Shown here one piece after another: positions 1 through 7,567 of a DNA stretch of 25,119 nucleotides. Origin of the DNA: Thermoleophilia bacterium (GTDB lineage: Bacteria > Actinomycetota > Thermoleophilia > Gaiellales > Gaiellaceae); NCBI GenBank assembly GCA_020845695.1, contig JADLFG010000003.1, positions 1-25,119 on the forward strand, in the 5' to 3' direction. The notes below the pieces were generated by a model that did no database searches, was not told where the DNA came from, and saw only the letters and a program-made list of their open reading frames with translations. Numbering within the stretch: the first letter of the stretch is position 1; each line of letters begins with the position of its first letter. The position numbers were made by a program, and so were the translations under genes.

Positions 1-18
1 GCCATACTTCACCCTCAA
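1..18 (-). CDS. 5' end of a gene running off the left edge (possible toxin partner)
   Basis: Only six codons are visible, beginning TTG AGG GTG AAG TAT GGC on the minus strand. A perfect Shine-Dalgarno AAGGAGG (32-26) lies 7 bases upstream of the TTG, which is why I call a start here; GTG at 12-10 is an alternative, 13 bases from the same site. The gene follows a helix-turn-helix protein of a kind that often acts as the antitoxin of a VapC-like PIN toxin, so a toxin is a reasonable guess, but nothing of the product can be read. The ribosome binding site lies inside a long hairpin. Confidence 0.4.
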
Positions 19-65
19 GGTGCGTCCTCCTTGTGCAGGGAGCAGGTCCAGAGAACCCGAATCAT
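15..65 (-). CDS. Possible 16-residue leader peptide overlapping the next start
   Basis: This small ORF reads MIRVLWTCSLHKEDAP. Its ATG follows the 5' arm of the hairpin at 23-82, and its TGA (17-15) overlaps the downstream TTG start as TTGA, the same geometry as the GTGA junctions elsewhere in this window. Ribosomes translating it would open the hairpin arm that carries the downstream ribosome binding site, so it could couple translation. It has no strong ribosome binding site of its own and may be chance. No function is assigned. Confidence 0.25.
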   Translation of the reverse strand: MIRVLWTCSLHKEDAP

Positions 66-82
66 CCCTGCACAGGAGGACG
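23..82 (-). promoter_or_regulatory. Hairpin sequestering a ribosome binding site
   Basis: Arms 66-82 and 23-40 are complementary over 17 base pairs with one bulged base, around a 25-base loop. In the minus-strand transcript the 3' arm contains the AAGGAGG ribosome binding site of the gene starting at 18, and the 5' arm contains the matching CCTCCT. The loop can form a small inner stem (GGTTC with GGACC). No T-run follows, so it does not look like an intrinsic terminator. A translational switch between the helix-turn-helix gene and its downstream neighbour is the simplest reading. Confidence 0.55.
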
Positions 83-123
83 TCTCTGCTTCCGTCGCCA
101 GCCCAGCTCGCGGGGAATCGAGG

Positions 124-363
124 CTAGTGGCTCTCGCGATCCTCGCGCAGGAGCCGCACCCAATCGACCCTGGGCTCGACGTCCCATTCGGGCGGCAGGG
201 GCAGCGTCGCCGCGTGGCCGGCCACGATCTCGTCGAGCTCCGCCTCGTCGACGAGATGCTGCGTGCCGACCTTCTGCGAGCCCAGCCTCCCCGAGCGGAT
301 CCAGCGCCGCACCGTCTCGGGGTCGCGGCCCACACGCCTTGCCGCCTCGGGCACCGTGAGCAT
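124..363 (-). CDS. Excisionase-type helix-turn-helix protein, probable antitoxin
   Basis: This is a 79-residue DNA-binding protein. Residues 1-48 form a MerR/excisionase-like winged helix: LTVPEAARRVGRDPETVRRW gives the two helices, and GRLGSQKVGTQHLVDEAEL the wing and following helix. The acidic, Trp-containing tail (DVEPRVDWVRLLREDRES) is typical of short antitoxins that use the tail to block a toxin. From family knowledge such proteins in actinobacteria often precede VapC-like PIN toxins; here the next gene is cut off by the window edge, so the pairing is inference. The ATG directly abuts a 16-base imperfect palindrome and a TAGTAT -10-like element, suggesting a leaderless, self-repressed message. 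A stand-alone regulator is the alternative. Confidence 0.75.
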   Translation of the reverse strand: MLTVPEAARRVGRDPETVRRWIRSGRLGSQKVGTQHLVDEAELDEIVAGHAATLPLPPEWDVEPRVDWVRLLREDRESH

Positions 364-378
364 AGTCGTATACTACTA
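363..378 (-). promoter_or_regulatory. Palindromic operator and leaderless -10 element of the helix-turn-helix gene
   Basis: The sequence TAGTCGTATACTACTA reads almost the same on both strands (one mismatched pair, GTATAC core). On the minus strand it contains TAGTAT (375-370), six bases before the ATG, the spacing of a leaderless promoter. An AT-rich palindrome overlapping the start of a DNA-binding protein gene in otherwise very GC-rich DNA suggests autorepression. No convincing -35 box is seen. Confidence 0.45.
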
Positions 379-412
379 CACGAACGCTGCCGGCCGGCCG
401 TGCGAAGGACCG

Positions 413-1336
413 TCAGCCGCCGCGATTGCGGCGCTCGTCCTCGTGCACGAAGAGCCCGCGCAGGGCACCGGCGGCTTGCTGGCGGACGGTCCGCGGCGGG
501 CCGGGGCCGGGGCGGTCGGCGCCCGGCCAGGCGGCCGCGAGCTCTGCGCCGAGCAGGAACGTGACCGCAGCGAGGTAGACGAAGAAGAGGAACGCGAGCA
601 CCGCCCCGAGCGAGCCGTAGATCAGGTTGAAGCGCGACACGTTGGCGACGTAGAACGAGAAGGCCGTCTTCGCCGCCTCGAAGCCGGCAGCGCCGGCGAG
701 CGCCCCCACCCAGACCGCGCCGAGGGGTGGCCGGGCCGCGGGAACGTGGCGGTAGCAGAGCGCGAAGGTGGCGAACGTGAGCGCGAGCGGCACGACCGCG
801 TGCAACAGCTCGCCCGCGACGCCGGCCCCGGGGACGGCTCTGAGGAGGACCGTCAGGCCGACCGAGACGAGGACGAGCAGCCCGGCGGCGGCCACGAACG
901 CGAGATCGAGCAGCTTCGCCCGGCCGGCGGGACGCGGGCGCACCTCGGGCCAGACGGCGTTGAGGCCGATGCGGATCGCGCCCATCATCCCGCTCGCCGA
1001 CCAGAGCAGGCCGGCCAGAGCCAGGAGCCCGGCGACGCTGGCCGGGCTCGCGATCCCCGCGACCGCCCGCTCGAGGTCGACGCCGGCGGCATCCGAGAGC
1101 GGCAATCGCTCGAGCAGCCAGCGGGTCACCTCGCGGCGCGCGTCGTCGACCTGGAGCACGAGCCCGAGGATCGAGACAAGCAGGATCGCGAGCGGGAAGA
1201 GCGAGAACAGCGCGTGGTAAGCGATCGCGGCAGCGGACTGTGAGCCGCGGTGGCGCCCGAACGCCGGGACAGCGCGGGCGAGCGCCCGCGCGAGCCGTAC
1301 GCCCACCCCCGCCGCACGCCCGGGTGCTCCGCGCAT
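413..1336 (-). CDS. YihY/BrkB family inner-membrane protein
   Basis: This 307-residue integral membrane protein belongs to the YihY/BrkB family, once misnamed ribonuclease BN; its transport or envelope role is not settled. The hallmark N-terminal stretch AAAIAYHALFSLFPLAILL is present near residues 35-55 and is followed by about five more hydrophobic segments, including GLLALAGLLWSASGMMGAI and LIYGSLGAVLAFLFFVYLAA. The length fits the family. I chose the ATG at 1336 because TAGTGT lies 8 bases upstream, fitting a leaderless start; an in-frame GTG at 1369 would add 11 residues. The C-terminal tail is Arg/Pro-rich and cytoplasmic. It is divergent from tatA, with under 60 bases between the two starts. 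Confidence 0.88.
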   Translation of the reverse strand: MRGAPGRAAGVGVRLARALARAVPAFGRHRGSQSAAAIAYHALFSLFPLAILLVSILGLVLQVDDARREVTRWLLERLPLSDAAGVDLERAVAGIASPASVAGLLALAGLLWSASGMMGAIRIGLNAVWPEVRPRPAGRAKLLDLAFVAAAGLLVLVSVGLTVLLRAVPGAGVAGELLHAVVPLALTFATFALCYRHVPAARPPLGAVWVGALAGAAGFEAAKTAFSFYVANVSRFNLIYGSLGAVLAFLFFVYLAAVTFLLGAELAAAWPGADRPGPGPPRTVRQQAAGALRGLFVHEDERRNRGG

Positions 1337-1344
1337 CGCGGACG

Positions 1345-1350
1345 ACACTA
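1345..1350 (-). promoter_or_regulatory. -10-like element for the YihY gene
   Basis: TAGTGT on the minus strand ends 8 bases before the ATG at 1336, consistent with a leaderless or near-leaderless message. No clear -35 box is visible. Confidence 0.3.
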
Positions 1351-1380
1351 CCCGCCCACCGTACGTCACGGCGGGCCTGC

Positions 1381-1386
1381 TACCCT
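1381..1386 (+). promoter_or_regulatory. -10-like element for tatA
   Basis: TACCCT ends 7 bases before the tatA ATG, the spacing expected when transcription starts at the A of the start codon. No Shine-Dalgarno sequence precedes tatA, which supports leaderless expression. Confidence 0.35.
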
Positions 1387-1393
1387 GCCGCGC

Positions 1394-1774
1394 ATGGGCA
1401 ACATCGGCGCTTGGGAGATCGCCCTCATCATCCTCGTCGTGCTCCTGATCTTCGGGCCGAAGCAGCTCCCGAAGATCGGCCGCTCGCTCGGGCGCGGCAT
1501 GCGCGAGTTCAAGGAGACCGTGACCGACACCGGCCGCGAGATCAAGGAGGCGACCGCCGTCACGCCGTCCGAGTTCAAGGCGGCGCTGAACCCGCTCGCT
1601 CCCAGCCCCCCGAAGCCCGCCGCGGAGCCGCAGGCGTCCGCGCCGCCGCCTCCGGCCGCCGCCACGGCACCGCCGCCGGCCCCGCCCGTCGAGGAGCCCG
1701 CAGCCGTGGTCGTGGCCGAGGAGATCGTCGAGCCCGAGCCCGGGCCGGCGCCCGAGCGCGCCACCTCCGCGTAG
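1394..1774 (+). CDS. tatA: Sec-independent protein translocase subunit TatA/TatB
   Basis: This 126-residue subunit is the pore-forming or adaptor component of the twin-arginine pathway, which exports folded proteins across the cytoplasmic membrane. Residues 1-20 hold the short N-terminal membrane helix (WEIALIILVVLLIFGPKQLP), with the FGPKxLP hinge, followed by an amphipathic helix (IGRSLGRGMREFKE). The C-terminal half is a Pro/Ala-rich, low-complexity acidic tail of about 70 residues, longer than in minimal TatA. The ATG is chosen because the conserved helix begins right after it; upstream in-frame starts lie in the divergent promoter. No tatC is present. TatA is favoured over TatB, though the family boundary is loose in actinobacteria. 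The stop lies 3 bases from the convergent LCP gene stop. Confidence 0.9.
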   Translation: MGNIGAWEIALIILVVLLIFGPKQLPKIGRSLGRGMREFKETVTDTGREIKEATAVTPSEFKAALNPLAPSPPKPAAEPQASAPPPPAAATAPPPAPPVEEPAAVVVAEEIVEPEPGPAPERATSA

Positions 1775-1777
1775 GGG

Positions 1778-3316
1778 CTACCCGCACGCACCCTTCAGCG
1801 TCGCGAGCCCGGTCTCCTCGCCGAGCTTGGGCTTCGCCCGCAGCGCCTCCTTCACCGTCCTGCGGATCAGCTCGACGTCCGGTACCGGCGTGCCGTTCTC
1901 CCAGGTCGCCGTGAATGCCGGCGGCACGAAGCTGACGACCACGAAGCGCTCCGTCCGGAGCTCCGGCAGCAGCTCGATCAGATCGGGCAACGCCTTCAGC
2001 GGGACGTCGGTTTGCATGTACTCCTTGATCGTCGACGCGAGCTTCGGGAAGCGCCGCAGCAGCTTCGCCGGGGTGGCCTGATCGGCGAGGGCGCCGACCA
2101 GACAGCGCTGGCGGCTCATCCGGTCGTAGTCGCTCGTCGCCCAGCGGGTGCGGACGTAGCCGAGCGCGAGCCGCCCGTCCAGGTGATGCTCGCCCGGCTC
2201 GAGATCGACAAGGATCCACTCCTCGCCCGGGAACGGCGTCGACACGCCCGCGTCGTACACGTGGGACCTGACGTTGACGGTGACGCCGCCGACCGCGTCG
2301 ATCATCTCGACGAAGCCCCGCAGGTCGACGAGCGCGTAGTAGTCGATCTCGAGCCCGAGCAGGTTGCCGATCGTCTCCTTGATCGCGGTCGCGCCCGGAT
2401 TCTTCGCCCCCGGGAACAGCTCGGGGTGCCAGGTCGCGTACTGCCAGAGCGCGTTCAGGATGTCCGGGAACGTCTCGAGCTCCGTTCGCGCGCTCGGCGG
2501 CAGCGGCACCCGCATCAGGTTGCGCGGCACCCCGAAGATCGCCCCGGTCCCGTCGCGCGCGTTCAGGCTGACCACGATCATCGTGTCGGTCCGGATCCCG
2601 CTGCGGTCGTAGCCGGCGTCGCCGCCGAGTAGAAGCAGGTTGACGCGGCCGCGCTCCTTCCAGTACGCGCCCCGCTCGGGCGGGTCGACCTGGTGGGCCG
2701 GCTTCGTCTCGGAGCCGGGGGCGGCGCTCCCTCCCTCGTCCCGCGGCTCGGTCTCCGATCCCTGCGCTGGCTCGCCGGTCTCAGCGGGCGCGGCCGCTGG
2801 CTCCTGCGGCGGCGGCTCATAGTCGACCGGCTCCTCGTCGGCGAAGACGCTGACCAGCAGGTCGTAGCTGCGGAAGTCGTAGTAGGCGGCGGTCGCGTAC
2901 GGAACGGCGAGCGCGCACGCCAGCGTCGAGATGGCGAGCGCTCGGGCGCTCGCGTGGCCGCGCGAGCGGCCCACGCGGACGCGCCGACGTCGCGCGAGCC
3001 GGTAGGCGTCGACGACGCAGTGCAGGTGCAGGACGAAGACGACGAAGACCGCGACGAGCAGCCCGACGAGAACGTTCGGCCGGACGAGCATCCCGAGCAC
3101 CCAGAGCGAATCCCTGAGCCACATGCCGGCGAGCGCCGCGCCGATCAGGACCGCCAGCGCGAGCATCGCGAGCCCGCGCCGGGCCCGGCCGGCGTAGAGC
3201 TGGCCCGCGCCCGGGATGAGCAGCGAGAAGAGCCCGGCGAGGAATGCCCGCGGCGGACGCTCACCGCGGTAGACGGTGTAGTGCTTCGTGGGCGCTGGGT
3301 GCTCGGTGGAGGCCAG
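1778..3316 (-). CDS. LytR-CpsA-Psr (LCP) family cell-wall glycopolymer transferase
   Basis: LCP enzymes move lipid-linked glycopolymers onto peptidoglycan at the outer face of the membrane. The frame holds an N-terminal hydrophobic region with a GAGQLYAGRARRG motif, two to three further membrane segments, a Pro/Glu-rich linker (about 160-215), and an LCP domain from about 225. The domain shows VNLLLLGGDAG, RTDTM and GVPRNL, the usual Asp/Arg set that binds pyrophosphate lipid. The first ATG (3166) would cut through the conserved hydrophobic region. The open frame continues to a stop at 3337-3335 with no ATG, GTG or TTG, so I place the start tentatively at CTG 3316 (512 residues). A one-base frameshift from GTG 3338 is the alternative. 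The gene probably follows the PD40 gene on the same strand. Confidence 0.85.
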   Translation of the reverse strand: MASTEHPAPTKHYTVYRGERPPRAFLAGLFSLLIPGAGQLYAGRARRGLAMLALAVLIGAALAGMWLRDSLWVLGMLVRPNVLVGLLVAVFVVFVLHLHCVVDAYRLARRRRVRVGRSRGHASARALAISTLACALAVPYATAAYYDFRSYDLLVSVFADEEPVDYEPPPQEPAAAPAETGEPAQGSETEPRDEGGSAAPGSETKPAHQVDPPERGAYWKERGRVNLLLLGGDAGYDRSGIRTDTMIVVSLNARDGTGAIFGVPRNLMRVPLPPSARTELETFPDILNALWQYATWHPELFPGAKNPGATAIKETIGNLLGLEIDYYALVDLRGFVEMIDAVGGVTVNVRSHVYDAGVSTPFPGEEWILVDLEPGEHHLDGRLALGYVRTRWATSDYDRMSRQRCLVGALADQATPAKLLRRFPKLASTIKEYMQTDVPLKALPDLIELLPELRTERFVVVSFVPPAFTATWENGTPVPDVELIRRTVKEALRAKPKLGEETGLATLKGACG

Positions 3317-3363
3317 GAGACGTCCCTTCGCTCGTCACAGAGTGCCACCGATCCGCCCCGGAC

Positions 3364-3381
3364 GAAGGCCGGGGGGCCTTC
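3364..3381. terminator. GAAGGCC hairpin
   Basis: GAAGGCC (3364-3370) and GGCCTTC (3375-3381) form a perfect 7-bp stem with a GGGG loop. It lies downstream of the leftward PD40 gene and upstream of the LCP gene. There is no T-run, so it is a possible terminator or leader structure only. Confidence 0.3.
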
Positions 3382-3396
3382 AGCTTCCCGGCGCGG

Positions 3397-3416
3397 GCGC
3401 CGGCTCCTGCCGGCGC
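3397..3416. terminator. GCGCCGG hairpin after the PD40 gene
   Basis: GCGCCGG and CCGGCGC pair perfectly over 7 bp around CTCCTG and extend to about 9 bp with one G-T pair. The position, about 135 bases after the PD40 stop, suits a transcription-end hairpin of a GC-rich genome. No T-run is present. Confidence 0.35.
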
Positions 3417-3550
3417 TCAGGCGCGGCGGCCACGGGCGATGGGGCCGCTGACCTCGGTCAGCCGCTCGAGGCCCGCGGCCCAGACCCGCCCGAACGTCGC
3501 GTGCGCGACCCCACCGGCGAGCTCGCTCGCGGGGTCCCTGGCCCGCGCGG

Positions 3551-4789
3551 TCAGGCCTCGCAGAGCTCGGCCGTCTCGGCCCCGCACGAGTCCTGGCCCC
3601 GGCCGCCGCGGGCGACATCGGTGCCGTTGCCGCCGGTGAGCTCGTCGTCGCCGCGACCGCCGAGCAACGTGTCGTCTCCCTCCCCGCCGAGCAGCCGGTC
3701 GGGACCGCCGAGCCCGCGCAGGACGTCGTTGCCGCCGAGCCCGCAGACCACGTCGGCACCGGGTGTCCCCACGAGAACGTCGTCTCCCTCGGTACCCGTG
3801 ATCGTGCAGTCGCCACCTGGCGCAACGAGTGGCGGCCCGGCCGGGAAGGCCTGCCAGTCCGGCTCGCGGTTCGTACCGTCGTCGTCGACGACCAGGGTCA
3901 CGCCGGTCCCGTCCGCGTTCATCGAGTAGAGGGCGAGGCCGCCCGAGCGCTGGCCCACGAACGCGATCCGCTTCCCGTCCGGCGACCACACGGGATCGCG
4001 ATCGAGCCGCGAGTCGGTCAGCTTCGCCTGCCCCGAGCCGTCGGCGTTCATCACGAAGATGGCGCCGGTGCCGCCGCCCCCGCGCTGGCTGACGCCGCCG
4101 TCGCGCTGCGAGCTGAAGACGATCCGGGTGCCGTCCGGCGACCAGCTCGGCTGCTCGTCGTCGCCACCGGCGGACGTGAGCCGCGCGGCCGGACCGCCGG
4201 AGGATCCGATCACCCAGATGTCCATTCCGGCCTGCCCGCTCTGGTGGACGAACGCGATGCTCGCCCCGTCCGGCGAGAAGGCCGGGTCGTCATCGAGGAG
4301 CCGGTTGGAGGTGAGCCGGGTCTGGTCGGAGCCGTCCGCGGCCATGACGAAGATCTCGTCGGGCGACTCGCCGATGTCCGAAGCGCTCCCGGCCCGGTCG
4401 GACACGAACGCGATCCGCTCGCCGTCGGGAGACCAGCTCGGGTCGGTGTCGTCGCCGGGATCGGTCGTGAGGCGCTCGAGCCCGGTGCCGTCCGCGTTCA
4501 TCACGTAGATGTCGGTGTTGCCGTCGCGCGTCGAGGCGAACGCGATCTCCGTCCCGTCCGGCGACCAGGCGGGGTCGAAGTCGGGCGCGGGGCTCGCGGT
4601 CAGGTTGCCGAGGCGCGTGCCGTCGGGTGCGACGGTCCAGATGTCGAGCGACCCGGTCGTGTTCGACACGAACACGATCGTGCCGTTGCCGCCGTTCGAC
4701 GTGGCCGCCGCGGGCCCGGACCCGAGTGCGAGCGCGGCCGCAGCGGCCACGAGCGCGAGCGTGAGCATGGGGGCGAGAAGCTTCCGCAT
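3551..4789 (-). CDS. Secreted PD40 beta-propeller protein with RTX calcium-binding repeats
   Basis: This 412-residue exported protein starts with a signal peptide ([20 protein letters not shown] to about residue 29, AAA cleavage). Residues 40-320 hold about six TolB-like PD40 blades with repeats of the form WSPDGxxIAFxSxRxG followed by IYVMNADG. Residues 330-400 hold hemolysin-type GGxGxDxL nonapeptides ([13 protein letters not shown] and similar), which fold into a calcium-bound roll, and the protein ends with a possible Cys pair. The start at 4789 is clear: AGGAGG sits 9 bases upstream and the signal peptide begins there, although the frame is open to 4888. The combination suggests a surface or matrix protein that folds outside the cell when calcium is high. 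The true ligand is unknown. It lies 114 bases after carB. Confidence 0.9.
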   Translation of the reverse strand: MRKLLAPMLTLALVAAAAALALGSGPAAATSNGGNGTIVFVSNTTGSLDIWTVAPDGTRLGNLTASPAPDFDPAWSPDGTEIAFASTRDGNTDIYVMNADGTGLERLTTDPGDDTDPSWSPDGERIAFVSDRAGSASDIGESPDEIFVMAADGSDQTRLTSNRLLDDDPAFSPDGASIAFVHQSGQAGMDIWVIGSSGGPAARLTSAGGDDEQPSWSPDGTRIVFSSQRDGGVSQRGGGGTGAIFVMNADGSGQAKLTDSRLDRDPVWSPDGKRIAFVGQRSGGLALYSMNADGTGVTLVVDDDGTNREPDWQAFPAGPPLVAPGGDCTITGTEGDDVLVGTPGADVVCGLGGNDVLRGLGGPDRLLGGEGDDTLLGGRGDDELTGGNGTDVARGGRGQDSCGAETAELCEA

Positions 4790-4798
4790 GGTGCTGAT

Positions 4799-4804
4799 CC
4801 TCCT
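4799..4804 (-). promoter_or_regulatory. Strong ribosome binding site fixing the PD40 gene start
   Basis: AGGAGG, within AAGGAGGA, lies 9 bases before the ATG at 4789. It decides between this start and an upstream ATG at 4888. It is one of few strong Shine-Dalgarno sites in the window. Confidence 0.7.
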
Positions 4805-4903
4805 TCCGCTCGCCCCGGGAGAATCCTCCGTGCCGGGGCCGCAGAACGCGATCGTTTCGCTGAAGCGGCCCATGGTAGCGGCCCGCACGCGCCAGCGCCA
4901 GAC

Positions 4904-7567
4904 CTAGCGTGGCCCTGCGGCGAGCTCCTGGAGCGACGGGCCGACCACGCCGAGGCCGTAGGCGGAGGAGCGGCCGGCCGCCCGCAGCGCCCGCTGGTAA
5001 GCCTCGACGACGGTGTCGCCGCCCGCCATCACCTCCCCGGTCGAGCGCATCTCGGCGGCCCGGTCGGCGGCGCCGGGGAAGCGGTCGTCCGGGAAGATCG
5101 CCTCCTTCGCCCACGCGCGCGTCGGGCGCGCCTGCGCCGGCAGCCCGAGGCTCGCGAGCGGCTCCCCCAGGAGCAGCCGGCAGGCGAGATCGACGAGCGG
5201 CACCCCGGTTGCTTTCGCCACGAACGGCACGGTTCTCGACGCGCGCGGATTCGCCTCGAGCACGTACAGCTCGCCGTCTCTGAGCGCGAGCTGGAGGTTG
5301 AGCAGGCCGCGCGCCCGCAGGCGGCGGGAGAGCTGGCGCGCGAGCGCGCCGATCTCGGCCTCGAGGGCGGGCGTCACCGACGGGCCCGGGATCACGCAGG
5401 CGGAGTCGCCCGAGTGGACGCCCGCCGGCTCGATGTGCTCGAGGATCCCCGCCACCCAGGCGTCCTCACCGTCGCAGAGGACGTCGACGTCGAGCTCGAG
5501 CGCGTGCTCGAGGAACTCGTCGACGAGCGCCGGCTCGTGGAGCTCGAGCTCCTCCGTGGAGCGCACGACCCGCATCCGCCGGCCGCCGAGCACGTAGTGG
5601 GGACGCACGAGCACCGGATAGCCGATCCGCTCCGCCACGATCACGGCCTCCTCGCGGGTGTCGGCAATCCCCCAGCGGGGTGCGCGCAGCGCCAGCTCCT
5701 CCAGCACGAGCCCGAACTTGCCGCGATCCTCGGCCGCGTCGATCGCGGGCAGCGGGTCGCCGAGCAGCGGCACGCCCTCGGCGGCGCGCGCGTGGGCGAG
5801 CCGCAGCGGCGTCTGGCCGCCGAGCGTGACGACGACGCCGAGCGGCCGCTCGAGCGCGCAGACGTCGAGCGCCCGCTCGAGCGTGACCGGCTCCAGGTAG
5901 AGCCGGTCGGAGGTGTCGTAGTCCGTCGACACCGTCTCCGGGTTCGAGTTCAGGAGCACCGCCTCGTAGCCGAGCCGGTGGAACGCCTGCGCGGCGTGGA
6001 CGCAGCAGTAGTCGAACTCGATCCCCTGCCCGATCCGGTTCGGGCCGGAGCCGAGGATCAGGATCGTGCGGCCCGAGCCGGCCGGCGCGACCGGGTCGCC
6101 CGCCTCGTGTGAGAGGTAGTAGTACGGCGTGCGCGCCTCGAACTCGGCCGCGCACGAGTCGACCGCGAGCCGGCCGGGCAGGTCGCGGCGGCCGCGGACC
6201 TCGCGCTCCTCCACCCCGAGCAGGCGCGCGATGCGCGCGTCGGGCAGGCCGAAGCGCTTGGCGGCGGCAACGTCGCCGTCCGCGGCAAGCCGGCGCTCGG
6301 CCTCGCGGATCGACTCGAGCTCGGCCACGAAGTACGGGTGCAGGCCGGGGATCTCCGGCAGATCGCCGCCGTCCTCGCGACCCTCGAGCGCCTTCAGGAA
6401 CGCCTCCGGGAAGGTGCGCCCGAGCCCCAGCGCCTCCCCCACCGCCCGCATCTCCGTGCCGAGCGCCGGCTCGGCCCACGGGAACTTCTCGAAGTCGAAC
6501 CGCGGCGCCTTGACGGCCACGTAGTCGAGCGCCGGCTCGAACGCCGCGCTCGACGCACCGGTGATGTCGTTCGGAAGCTCGTCGAGCGTGTAGCCAACCG
6601 CGAGCAGCGCCGCCAGCTTGGCGATCGGGTAGCCGGTCGCCTTGGAGGCGAGCGCCGAGGAGCGCGAGACGCGCGGGTTCATCTCGATCACGTGGAGCTC
6701 GCCCGTCCCGGCGTCGTAGGCGAACTGGACGTTCGCGCCGCCGGTCGCGACCCCGACCGTGCGGGCGCAGGCGAAGGCGCCGTCGCGCAGCCGCTGGTAC
6801 TCGGGGTCGGAGAGCGTCTGCTGCGGCGCGACCGTCCAGGAGTCGCCCGTGTGGACGCCCATCGGATCGAGGTTCTCGATCGAGCAGATGACGACGCAGT
6901 TGCCGGCCCGGTCGGCCATCACCTCGAGCTCGAGCTCCTGCCAGCCCTCGACCGAACGCTCCACGAGCACCTGGTCGATCGGGCTCAGCTCGAGCCCGCG
7001 CGCGACGCGCTCGCGGAGCTCCGCCTCGGTGCGACCGAGTCCGCCGCCCTGGCCGCCGAGCGTGAAGGCCGGCCGGACGACCGCCGGCGCGAGCCCCGCC
7101 GGCAGCTCGGCGAGCGAGCCGACGACGACGCTCTCCGGCACGGTGAGCCCCGCCGCGACGACGGCCTCGCGGAACGCGAGCCGGTCCTCGGCCCGGCGAA
7201 TCGCATCGAGGTCGGCGCCGATCAGCTCGACACCGAAGCGGTCGAGCACGCCCGCCTCGCCGAGCGCGACTGCGAGATTGAGGGCGGTCTGGCCGCCGAG
7301 TGTGGGCAGGATCGCGTCGGGCCGCTCCCGCTCGACGATCGCCGCGACCGCGTCCGGATCGAGCGGCTCGATGTAGGTCGCGTCGGCCCAGTCGGGATCG
7401 GTCATGATCGTGGCCGGGTTCGAGTTGACGAGGACGACGCGGTAGCCCTCGGCCCTGAGGACGCGGCAGGCCTGGGAGCCCGAGTAGTCGAACTCGCAGG
7501 CCTGCCCGATCCGGATCGGCCCGGAGCCGACGATCAGGATGCTGCGAAGGTCGGTGCGCTTCGGCAC
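4904..7567 (-). CDS. carB: Carbamoyl-phosphate synthase large subunit lacking the MGS-like regulatory domain
   Basis: CarB makes carbamoyl phosphate from bicarbonate, ammonia and two ATP for arginine and pyrimidines. Residues 1-390 are the first ATP-grasp half ([45 protein letters not shown]). A shortened middle domain follows, and the second half starts near 505 ([51 protein letters not shown]). The protein ends at 887 residues, just after EMRSTGEVM and a short tail; E. coli CarB is 1073. The missing part is the C-terminal MGS-like domain that binds UMP, IMP and ornithine in E. coli. The stop is followed directly by the next gene's leader, so this is not a local frameshift. The GTG start overlaps carA by 34 bases, and both ATP-grasp halves look intact. 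Confidence 0.95.
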   Translation of the reverse strand: MPKRTDLRSILIVGSGPIRIGQACEFDYSGSQACRVLRAEGYRVVLVNSNPATIMTDPDWADATYIEPLDPDAVAAIVERERPDAILPTLGGQTALNLAVALGEAGVLDRFGVELIGADLDAIRRAEDRLAFREAVVAAGLTVPESVVVGSLAELPAGLAPAVVRPAFTLGGQGGGLGRTEAELRERVARGLELSPIDQVLVERSVEGWQELELEVMADRAGNCVVICSIENLDPMGVHTGDSWTVAPQQTLSDPEYQRLRDGAFACARTVGVATGGANVQFAYDAGTGELHVIEMNPRVSRSSALASKATGYPIAKLAALLAVGYTLDELPNDITGASSAAFEPALDYVAVKAPRFDFEKFPWAEPALGTEMRAVGEALGLGRTFPEAFLKALEGREDGGDLPEIPGLHPYFVAELESIREAERRLAADGDVAAAKRFGLPDARIARLLGVEEREVRGRRDLPGRLAVDSCAAEFEARTPYYYLSHEAGDPVAPAGSGRTILILGSGPNRIGQGIEFDYCCVHAAQAFHRLGYEAVLLNSNPETVSTDYDTSDRLYLEPVTLERALDVCALERPLGVVVTLGGQTPLRLAHARAAEGVPLLGDPLPAIDAAEDRGKFGLVLEELALRAPRWGIADTREEAVIVAERIGYPVLVRPHYVLGGRRMRVVRSTEELELHEPALVDEFLEHALELDVDVLCDGEDAWVAGILEHIEPAGVHSGDSACVIPGPSVTPALEAEIGALARQLSRRLRARGLLNLQLALRDGELYVLEANPRASRTVPFVAKATGVPLVDLACRLLLGEPLASLGLPAQARPTRAWAKEAIFPDDRFPGAADRAAEMRSTGEVMAGGDTVVEAYQRALRAAGRSSAYGLGVVGPSLQELAAGPR

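Larger units (their letters stand above)
3338..3550. other. Intergenic region with two GC-rich hairpins
   Basis: This 213-base gap lies between the PD40 gene and the LCP gene, both leftward. It holds two perfect inverted repeats, listed separately, and no gene I can support. The rest shows no recognisable promoter. Confidence 0.5.

Noticed and set aside
263..1243. A 326-codon open frame opposite the YihY gene.
   Set aside because: Arg/Glu-rich shadow; the minus strand has a classic YihY sequence.
1771..1781. GTAGGGGCTAC mini-hairpin joining the tatA and LCP stops as a bidirectional terminator.
   Set aside because: Only a 4-bp stem, made of the two TAG stops themselves; too weak to support.
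4790..4888. Upstream ATG for the PD40 gene at 4888.
   Set aside because: A strong ribosome binding site and a signal peptide place the start at 4789; the upstream residues look non-coding.
4904..5000. Frameshift as the cause of the short CarB.
   Set aside because: The end of carB is in frame to a clean TAG, and the following 114 bases are a leader with a ribosome binding site; there is no room for an MGS domain.
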